From positions 1-8,352 of the forward strand of contig JAJDAI010000277.1 of NCBI GenBank assembly GCA_029261955.1: a stretch of DNA of 8,352 bases. Reading direction: 5' to 3'. The position numbers and the translations under genes were made by a program. The notes beneath the pieces were generated by a model. The model was not told the DNA's origin and searched no databases. It saw nothing but the letters and a program-made list of their open reading frames with translations. Below are positions 1 through 5,351 of this stretch, piece after piece. Every line of letters starts with the position of its first letter. Position 1 is the first letter of the stretch. This DNA comes from Deltaproteobacteria bacterium. Its GTDB lineage: Bacteria; Myxococcota_A; UBA796; UBA9615.

Positions 1-801
1 GTGCCGCCCCTGCCGCCCGCGCCGCCCAGCACGCCCACGGAGCCGGTGGGCCCCGACCTCAGCGGCGCCCCGGCCGAGCTCTTCGCCCGGGGCTACCAGC
101 GCTTCTCGGCTGGCGAGTTCCCCGCTGCGATCCCCTTGTTCCAGGAGGTCCTGCGGCGCGACCCGGAGCACCGCCAGGCGCGCAACTACCTCGTCGAGGC
201 GCTCCGGGCCTCCGGGCGGGGCGCCGAAGCCGACTCCCTGCGCGATGGCCCCCTCGCGATCGCGGCGCCCGCACCGGACCCGCCTCCGGCCAGGGCCGAG
301 CAGGTCGAGGCCGCGCCGAAGGATCCCGACGCGAAGAAGAAGCGGATGAACCCGCGCGCCTTCCGCCGCGGCAGCGCCGGCGTCGGCTTCGTCGGTCCCT
401 CGGTGGGGCTCGGGGCCTGGGTCGAGCTCCGGCCGACCTGGCTCGTGGCCATCAACGGCGGCGTAGGCGCCCTCATCATCGTGAAGGACGGCGTGGCCCG
501 AGGGCTCGGCGGCTTCCACGTCGAGGCGACGCTCGCGCCCATCCCCTTCCGCCTGAGCCCGACCATCGGCGTGGGCCTGAGCGGCCTCTTCGGCGACCAG
601 GTCTGGCGCACGGACCCGTGGTTCGCGCACCTGGTCCAGGGGAACGACTTCAAGCTGACGCCCTACTTCAACCTGGGCGTGCGCTACGACGCGAAGCGCG
701 GCGTGCAGCTCGAGGTCGGGGTCTACCTGGTGCCCTCGCTGGTGCCCGGCCTGCCGCTCGTCCCCGTGCCCGGTGGACGCCTGGGGTTCCACTTCGGATG
801 A
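1..801 (+). CDS. TPR-containing protein with C-terminal outer-membrane beta-barrel-like domain (5' end probably cut by window edge)
   Basis: The frame is open from the first base, a GTG codon, and ends at a TGA at 799-801. It begins in a proline-rich stretch (residues ~1-20) with no signal peptide, so the true start and export signal probably lie left of the window. Residues ~24-70 form one TPR-like helical hairpin with the usual pattern (G-x-x-x-F-x-A-G-x-F-x-x-A-I-x-x-F, then R-D-P). Residues ~85-120 are an Ala/Pro/Lys-rich linker. From ~124 to 266 the chain is rich in Gly and in alternating hydrophobic/polar strands with aromatic ends (PYFNLGVRYD, QLEVGVYLVP, GRLGFHFG), as in small outer-membrane barrels. 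The likely place of action is the outer membrane, with the TPR on the periplasmic side; this is inferred from composition, not from a family match. It overlaps the next gene by 4 bp, so the two are probably co-translated and may form an envelope complex. No specific family is recognised. Confidence 0.75.
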   Translation: MPPLPPAPPSTPTEPVGPDLSGAPAELFARGYQRFSAGEFPAAIPLFQEVLRRDPEHRQARNYLVEALRASGRGAEADSLRDGPLAIAAPAPDPPPARAEQVEAAPKDPDAKKKRMNPRAFRRGSAGVGFVGPSVGLGAWVELRPTWLVAINGGVGALIIVKDGVARGLGGFHVEATLAPIPFRLSPTIGVGLSGLFGDQVWRTDPWFAHLVQGNDFKLTPYFNLGVRYDAKRGVQLEVGVYLVPSLVPGLPLVPVPGGRLGFHFG

Positions 802-1829
802 CACGACTGCTCGCATTGCTGCTGATCCTGGCTGGCTGCCCCGCACCCGAAAACGAACTGACGCTCCGCTCGGGCGGCATCGTCTTCGAGGACGAGGGCG
901 CTGAGGGCGACGGCGCGTCGATGGTCCGGCCGGTCCAGGGCGCGCCGACCGGGGCCGAGGTCATCGAGGGCATGGTCGAGCCCCTGCGCTTCCACGGGGT
1001 GTCCTTCGACGTGCCCGGCACCGTGCAGGAGGTCCTGGTCAAGCGAGGCGACACGGTCAAGAAGGGCCAGGTCCTCGCCACGCTGGAGACCGAGGACCGC
1101 GAGGCCCGCCTGGCGGAGTTCCGGAAGCTGCTGGGGGACGCGCGCCGGGCGCTGCCGCCCCAGCGTCGGTCCAACGGGGACGAGCCGCCGGAGTACCTCA
1201 TCCGCGAGATGGAGCAGCGGCTCGCCGAGGTCCGCCATCAGATGCAGTACCTGGAGCAGGACCGCAAGACCTTCCAGCGCAAGCTCGAGCGTCAGGGCGA
1301 GGATGCAGCCCGGGACTTCGTGGCCGACGTCGCCCGCCGCCGCAACAAGAAGCCCCGCACCCGGGCGATGAAGCGCGCCAACAAGGAGCGCCTGTCCATC
1401 GCCCTCGTGGACGACCTCGAGTCCCGCGTGCGGCAGCTGGAGTTCGCGCTGGAGCAGTCGACCCTCAAGAGCCCGATCGACGGGACGCTCGTCAGCGTGA
1501 CGGTCTTCCCCGGCGAGCCCTGGGCGACCCGCGACCTGGACGAGGCCTTCGAGATCCTCGATCCCAGCGGCCTCGTCGTGCGGGCGGAGGTCCGCCGTCA
1601 GCGCGCGGAGACGATGACGCTGGGCGAGCTGAGCTGGATCGAGCTCGGGGTGAAGGGCAAGCCCGTCGTCGAGGCGGGCGTGAAGGACGTGTCCCGCGAC
1701 ACGCGCACCCACCCGAAGCTCGAGGGCATCGGCGTCCAGGAGTTCAAGCTGGTGACCTTCAAGCTGCCCACGGCGCTGCCGGCGGGGGTCGACATCGGCA
1801 CGGACGTGCGGATCGCGCTCCAGAACTGA
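798..1829 (+). CDS. Lipoprotein, periplasmic adaptor / membrane fusion protein-like (HlyD/RND type)
   Basis: This encodes a 343-residue protein starting at the ATG of an ATGA overlap with the gene before; longer in-frame starts would add an arginine-rich extension and are rejected. Residues 1-13 are a very short signal peptide ending in a lipobox L-A-G-C, with the lipidated Cys at 14. Residues ~67-98 are a biotinyl/lipoyl-type half-domain (VPGTVQEVLVKRGDTVKKGQ). Residues ~99-222 are mostly charged helix, expected to form the adaptor coiled-coil hairpin, interrupted by a strongly basic segment at ~179-198. The second lipoyl half follows at ~223-242 (LKSPIDGTLVSVTVFPGE), and beta-rich adaptor domains run to the C-terminus. 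Family knowledge: such adaptors bridge an inner-membrane pump (RND, ABC or MFS) and an outer-membrane channel. No pump or TolC-like channel is seen downstream, where a gene on the opposite strand follows; partners may lie upstream of the window. The substrate cannot be told from the sequence. Confidence 0.85.
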   Translation: MTRLLALLLILAGCPAPENELTLRSGGIVFEDEGAEGDGASMVRPVQGAPTGAEVIEGMVEPLRFHGVSFDVPGTVQEVLVKRGDTVKKGQVLATLETEDREARLAEFRKLLGDARRALPPQRRSNGDEPPEYLIREMEQRLAEVRHQMQYLEQDRKTFQRKLERQGEDAARDFVADVARRRNKKPRTRAMKRANKERLSIALVDDLESRVRQLEFALEQSTLKSPIDGTLVSVTVFPGEPWATRDLDEAFEILDPSGLVVRAEVRRQRAETMTLGELSWIELGVKGKPVVEAGVKDVSRDTRTHPKLEGIGVQEFKLVTFKLPTALPAGVDIGTDVRIALQN

Positions 1830-1830
1830 A

Positions 1831-1842
1831 GCGCTTCGGCGC
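1831..1842. terminator. Small C(TTCG)G hairpin between convergent stop codons
   Basis: GCGC-TTCG-GCGC forms a perfect 4-bp stem with a loop that is UUCG in the plus-strand RNA and is closed by C-G, the known extra-stable tetraloop context. In the minus-strand RNA the loop reads CGAA. It almost exactly fills the gap between the plus-strand TGA (1827-1829) and the minus-strand TAG (complement of 1843-1845), and it overlaps a 10-bp palindrome, GAAGCGCTTC, at 1828-1837. There is no T-run on either side and the stem is short, so it is not a standard intrinsic terminator. A role in 3'-end formation or RNA stability for the two converging transcripts is only an inference. Confidence 0.3.
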
Positions 1843-3300
1843 CTACAGGTCCTCGATCCGGGAGAAGATCGCCGGGATCACCCGCTCGGGAAAGAGCCGG
1901 TCGTCGAGCACCGCGGTGATCCGCGTCGCGCGCTCGCCCCGCTCCTCCGACAGGTCCATCTCGTAGGGCTCCGCCAGCAGCCGCCCGCCGGGCGCGCGCG
2001 TGACGAGCAGGAAGGGGCGGTCGAAGAGTCGCGCGTCCTCGGCGGGCGAGAGCACCAGCGCCGAGTGGCCCTCGCGCAGCCGGACCATCGAGCCGGGCGG
2101 GAAGCGGCCCAGCAGCCCGAAGAAGATGTGCAGCAGCACGTGATCGAAGCGGGTGCCCGCCTCCTGGTAGAGCGCCTCCAGCGCCAGCGGGCGGCCGAGC
2201 CCGACCCGGTCGCCGCGGTCGTGCAGCAGGGCGTCGTAGGCGTCGCAGATGGCCACGATGCGCGCGTAGAGGTGCGGCTGCTCGCCGGGGGGCGGGCCGG
2301 GGTAGCCCTCGCCGTCCAGACCGCAGTGGTGCTCCCAGCCGACCGTCGCCTGTGCCCGCTCCCGGGGCCCGAAGCGCTCCTCGCCCAACGCGACGGCGAA
2401 GGACTCGATCGGGTGGTGGAGCACCTGCACCGTCGCGTCTTCGGTGAGCTCGCCGACCAGCTGCCGCGTGGCCGGCGCGCACATCGCCATGCCGACGTCG
2501 CAGAAGAGCGCGGCCCGCCCGACGTCGAGGATGCCCTCCAGCCCGAGGCCCAGGCGCCGCGCCAGCAGCATGGAGAGCAGCGTGGAGTTGGCGGCGTGCA
2601 CGGCGGGGTAGTTCGCGCTGTCGCGGTGCGTCGCGGCGAGCAGGGCCAGCTCCGGCGCGGCCGCGCAGACGTCGCCCGCCATGTTCACCGCGGCCTCCGC
2701 GCGCCGCGAGGTCGCAGGCAGGTCCGCGGTCCCGGCGTCCGCGAGCAGCTCGCCCACCGCGACGAGGGCCGTGTAGGAGTGCAGGACCTCGGCGTGGGAG
2801 TGGCCCTGCAGGTGCTCGGTGGGCAGCGGCTCGGCGTCCGTCCGGGGGGGCACCATGCGGATGGCGCTGACCTGCAGCGACGCGAGCCCCTTGTTCAGCA
2901 GCGCGGCGCCCTCGCTCGCCGGGAGCTCGGGGCGGCTCCGCCACAGCCCGAGGAAGGCCGTCAGCTCGTCGGCCACCGGCGGGCTCAAGAAGCGAACGCC
3001 GCCGATCCCGCGGGCGTCGAAGTCGCCGGCGAGGGCCTCCAGTTCGGCCATGGCGCCGGACTTCAGCTCGGCGACGATGGTCCCGTTGACCCGCAGCATC
3101 GAGCCGTCGATGCGGATCACCAGCTCGCCGAGTTCGGCCACCAGCGGGCCGAGGCGTTGCGCGAGGCCGTTGATGGCGTCCGAGAGCGAGCGGTTCTGGG
3201 TGGTGTGGATGCGCGAGGTGCGGATCAGGCCGGCGAAGCGGAGCACGATGCCCCGCACCTCCATCAGGCGCATGCCCGCGCTGGTCCCGCCGGGCTTCAT
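1843..3300 (-). CDS. HD-GYP-type domain protein with degenerate HD motif (CD instead of HD)
   Basis: This encodes a 485-residue protein starting at ATG 3300, with the SD-like GAGGA 6 nt upstream inside the previous gene. Residues ~20-121 are an alpha/beta module resembling the N-terminus of the neighbouring HEAT-like protein. Residues ~200-400 follow the HD-GYP layout: His235 (helix YPAVH), C267-D268-V-G-M271 where the family has HDxGK, His296 in HHP, H324-H325-C-G-L-D-G-E-G-Y-P334 where the family has HHExxDGxGYP, and Asp353 in ICDAYDA. The tail from ~385 (F-D-H, GRFPPGSMVRLREG) is the usual HD-GYP C-terminal extension. Canonical HD-GYP enzymes are cytoplasmic, metal-dependent c-di-GMP phosphodiesterases. 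Here the first metal-ligand His is Cys, the Lys is Met and the Glu after HH is Cys, so c-di-GMP hydrolysis is doubtful, and ligand binding or another phosphohydrolase activity is possible. No membrane segment is seen. It is coupled to the upstream HEAT-like gene by a 4-bp overlap. Confidence 0.85.
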   Translation of the reverse strand: MKPGGTSAGMRLMEVRGIVLRFAGLIRTSRIHTTQNRSLSDAINGLAQRLGPLVAELGELVIRIDGSMLRVNGTIVAELKSGAMAELEALAGDFDARGIGGVRFLSPPVADELTAFLGLWRSRPELPASEGAALLNKGLASLQVSAIRMVPPRTDAEPLPTEHLQGHSHAEVLHSYTALVAVGELLADAGTADLPATSRRAEAAVNMAGDVCAAAPELALLAATHRDSANYPAVHAANSTLLSMLLARRLGLGLEGILDVGRAALFCDVGMAMCAPATRQLVGELTEDATVQVLHHPIESFAVALGEERFGPRERAQATVGWEHHCGLDGEGYPGPPPGEQPHLYARIVAICDAYDALLHDRGDRVGLGRPLALEALYQEAGTRFDHVLLHIFFGLLGRFPPGSMVRLREGHSALVLSPAEDARLFDRPFLLVTRAPGGRLLAEPYEMDLSEERGERATRITAVLDDRLFPERVIPAIFSRIEDL

Positions 3301-5165
3301 CGGTCGTCCTCGTTCCAGGGGGGCAGGTCGCCGCTCTGGTGCGGCAGGCCCTGGGCCAGGTCCGGCTCGGGGCTGCGCCAGGCGGGGCGGCTGCGGGGGC
3401 GGGCGCGGCCGGGCAGGGACACGGGCTCACCGTGCACCGTCGGGACAGGCGAACCCGGGGAGGTCCGCACCGGGCCGGCGCGCCCGCCCTCCTTCAAGGT
3501 GGCGTTCCGGCGTTCCCAGACCGTCCAAGCCCGGCGGGAGATGTCGCGGAGGTGCTCGGGCGCGGTGCGCTGGAGGCTGGCGAGGAACTGCCCCGCCTCT
3601 TCGGTGCCGGTCGCGGCCAGGCAGCCCAGCCAGGGGGCCGAGCGGTTGGGGTCGGCGCGCTCCCAGCGATCGCCGAGGTTGTCGCGCACCAGGGGCAGGG
3701 CTCGCGGTCCGGCGACGAGCCCGATGGTCCGGCAGATGTCGAGCCGATCCTGGAGCGGCAGCTGGGTGAAGTGGGCGGTGCGGGTGAGGTCGACCAGCTC
3801 GTCGAAGGCGGGCCCGTACTCGTAGCGTGCGACCCAGGCCAGGGAGAGGTTGCGGACCTCGCGGTTGCCGTCGTGCACGAGGGGCAGCACCGCCTCGGCC
3901 ACGGTGCGCGAGGGGTGGGGCTGCAGGATCCTCAGCGCGTGAGCCCGCAGGGCGGACTCGGGGCGTGCGAGGGCGTCGATCGTGACCTGGAGGGACTCGC
4001 GGGTCGAGCCGCGAGCCTCCAGCACGTCCAGCGCGAGCAACGCGGGGCCGGCCGGTCCCGTGGCGATGGTGGTGTAGAGCAGGCCGCCTTCGAGCGCCGC
4101 CATGCGCACCGCGGCGGTGACCGTCGCGTCGCGGAAGGGGCCTTCCGGCAGGGCCGCGCCGAAGACGACGACCTCGGGCAGGGAGTCCGCGGGCAGGGCC
4201 TCGAAGAAGACCGTCAGCTCCCCCGGCTCCACCTCGCCGGCCCGGACCGCAGAGATCAGCGGACCCAGCGACTCGTCTGCGAGCAGCAGCGGCACGAGCG
4301 CGCTGAGCCGCGCGGCCGCCGGCTCACCGGGGTTGTGCTCCGCCCAGCGCAGGGCGGCTCCCACGAGGCGCGCGACGTCGGCGGGGCGGCCGCGCTGGAG
4401 CAGGTCCCGGATCATGCCGGGCAAGGGCTCCAGCAGGTCGTCGAGGCGCGCGTCGTGCCGCCAGACCTCGACCGAGGCGAGCAGCAGCTCCCCCAGCCGC
4501 TCCAGCGGCACGCCGAGGGCGTTCGTGAGCGCCACCTCCTTGTCGAGCACCTCGGCTTCGGCCCGGCGGATCGGCGCGGGCCAGGGGGCCTGCCCTCCCT
4601 TGCCGTCCCAGATGGGCCGCAGCGCGGAGACGGAGAGGGGCGCGTTCAGCTCCGGGTCCGCCGTGATGAGCTGCTGGAACCAGCGGCGCTCGGAGGCGGT
4701 GACGGCGTCGGACTCCAGGCCGCCGGGGTCGTCCTCGTGGCCGTGGATCAGGAAGGTCAGGCCCTGGAAGGGCTCCCAGCGCAGGGTCTGGGCGGCACCC
4801 TTCATCGGCGCGCGTTCGGCGTAGGCGTAGGGGGCCAGCAGCTCCAGCAGCCGGTTGGTCGAGTCGTGGTCGAGCTTCCCGTGGAAGAGGAACTGCCGCA
4901 CGCCGTCGGCGTAGAGGCGCTCGACCAGGGTCTCGCGGTCTTCGCCCGCCTCGTGGATGACCACGCCGCGGGTGGCAACCCAGTCGGGGCCGAACTCGAA
5001 CATCACGGGGTGGGCGACGGCGAGGGCTTCGTGCAGGCGGGCCACGACGTTGCGTACGTGGCGGTGAACCTCGGCGTGGCCGGGCGTGTAGAGGTTCACG
5101 GCCCTCACGCCCTTGAAGAGAGCCTGCCAGGCCTTGCGGGCCGTCTCGACGTTCCGAGGCTCCAC
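3297..5165 (-). CDS. HEAT-repeat-like protein, first gene of a two-gene unit with an HD-GYP-type partner
   Basis: This encodes a 622-residue protein with no signal peptide or membrane segment, so probably cytoplasmic. It starts at GTG 5165, the longest start available; the next Met (55) would delete half of a conserved-looking module. Residues ~9-113 are an alpha/beta module (helix with LYTPGH, strands MFEFGPDW and GVVIHE, then GVRQFLFHGKLDHDSTNRLLELL) resembling the N-terminus of the downstream HD-GYP-type protein. Residues ~205-340 are helical. Residues ~345-550 contain repeated helix pairs of HEAT/armadillo type, clearest at ~404-450 (LRAHALRIL, then HDGNREVRNLSLAWVARYE) and again around 480-545. 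Residues ~555-622 form a Pro/Arg/Ser-rich tail predicted to be disordered, ending in W-N-E-D-D-R. HEAT arrays are protein-binding scaffolds, so a role as binding partner or regulator of the co-translated HD-GYP-type protein is inferred. No enzymatic motif is seen. Confidence 0.8.
   Translation of the reverse strand: MEPRNVETARKAWQALFKGVRAVNLYTPGHAEVHRHVRNVVARLHEALAVAHPVMFEFGPDWVATRGVVIHEAGEDRETLVERLYADGVRQFLFHGKLDHDSTNRLLELLAPYAYAERAPMKGAAQTLRWEPFQGLTFLIHGHEDDPGGLESDAVTASERRWFQQLITADPELNAPLSVSALRPIWDGKGGQAPWPAPIRRAEAEVLDKEVALTNALGVPLERLGELLLASVEVWRHDARLDDLLEPLPGMIRDLLQRGRPADVARLVGAALRWAEHNPGEPAAARLSALVPLLLADESLGPLISAVRAGEVEPGELTVFFEALPADSLPEVVVFGAALPEGPFRDATVTAAVRMAALEGGLLYTTIATGPAGPALLALDVLEARGSTRESLQVTIDALARPESALRAHALRILQPHPSRTVAEAVLPLVHDGNREVRNLSLAWVARYEYGPAFDELVDLTRTAHFTQLPLQDRLDICRTIGLVAGPRALPLVRDNLGDRWERADPNRSAPWLGCLAATGTEEAGQFLASLQRTAPEHLRDISRRAWTVWERRNATLKEGGRAGPVRTSPGSPVPTVHGEPVSLPGRARPRSRPAWRSPEPDLAQGLPHQSGDLPPWNEDDR
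3307..3311 (-). promoter_or_regulatory. Shine-Dalgarno for the HD-GYP-type gene, inside the preceding coding sequence
   Basis: On the minus strand GAGGA lies 6 nt before the ATG at 3300-3298. It is encoded by the Glu-Asp codons near the end of the HEAT-like protein (N-E-D-D-R). Together with the ATGA stop/start overlap it supports both the chosen start and translational coupling. Confidence 0.6.
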
Positions 5166-5176
5166 GTCTTGCTTCG

Positions 5177-5183
5177 TCCCCCC
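5177..5183 (-). promoter_or_regulatory. Possible weak ribosome binding site of the HEAT-like gene
   Basis: On the minus strand a GGGGGGA run ends 11 nt before the GTG at 5165-5163. It is G-rich and sits a little far from the start, so it is a weak SD match. No better candidate lies closer. Confidence 0.3.
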
Positions 5184-5221
5184 AGGGTGGCTGCGCTTCC
5201 GTGTGGCGGACCGCAGGGATC

Positions 5222-5248
5222 ACGCTAGCAGTGTTCGCGTGCCGACAA
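5222..5248 (-). promoter_or_regulatory. Candidate sigma-70-like promoter for the HEAT-like/HD-GYP pair
   Basis: Read on the minus strand, TTGTCG (complement of 5243-5248) is followed after 15 bp by TAGCGT (complement of 5222-5227). The -35 matches TTGACA at 4 of 6 positions, but the -10 is a poor match and the spacing is short. It lies in the least GC-rich part of the intergenic region, about 57 bp before the GTG. This is a guess from pattern and position only. Confidence 0.18.
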
Positions 5249-5339
5249 GCACAGCTCGGAGCGGCTTCCGGTCCCGGCTTCGAGCGTGCTCGCGCCCCGC
5301 CGTGGCCCGCCGCGCAGCCCGGTCCGTCGTCCCGCCCCC

Positions 5340-5345
5340 TATCAT
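5340..5345 (+). promoter_or_regulatory. Candidate -10 element (TATCAT) for a leaderless transcript
   Basis: TATCAT matches the TATAAT consensus at 5 of 6 positions, which is rare in DNA this GC-rich. It ends 6 bp before the ATG at 5352, so transcription would begin at or next to the A of the start codon. No SD-like sequence precedes that ATG, as expected for a leaderless mRNA. No convincing -35 is seen at the usual distance. Confidence 0.3.
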
Positions 5346-5351
5346 CGCCCG

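Larger units (their letters stand above)
5166..5351. other. Divergent intergenic region with promoters for both flanking units
   Basis: This 186-bp gap separates the minus-strand HEAT-like gene from the plus-strand membrane protein gene, and it is the only place in the window where genes diverge. It must carry promoters for both unless transcription comes from elsewhere. A stretch at ~5219-5256 is visibly less GC-rich than its surroundings. I see no tRNA, small ORF with support, long inverted repeat or terminator here. Confidence 0.6.

Noticed and set aside
618..797. An upstream start for the adaptor-like lipoprotein
   Set aside because: It would add 60 Arg/Pro-rich residues before the signal peptide and overlap the previous gene by 184 bp; the ATG at 798 gives a proper lipoprotein signal.
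1598..3430. A 610-codon minus-strand open frame in another phase over the HD-GYP-type gene
   Set aside because: The product is mostly Arg/Ala/Gly/Pro, while the accepted frame shows a clear HD-GYP layout.
2065..3825. A 586-codon plus-strand open frame across both minus-strand genes
   Set aside because: It crosses the junction of two well-supported genes on the other strand and has a biased composition typical of a shadow frame.
3339..5228. A 629-codon plus-strand open frame opposite the HEAT-like gene
   Set aside because: It mirrors the minus-strand gene; its product is rich in Gly, Gln, Arg and Val and has no recognisable fold or start signal.
5286..5351. An upstream GTG start for the membrane-propeller protein
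   Set aside because: It lacks an SD and adds a 22-residue Arg/Pro-rich leader before a normal first membrane helix.
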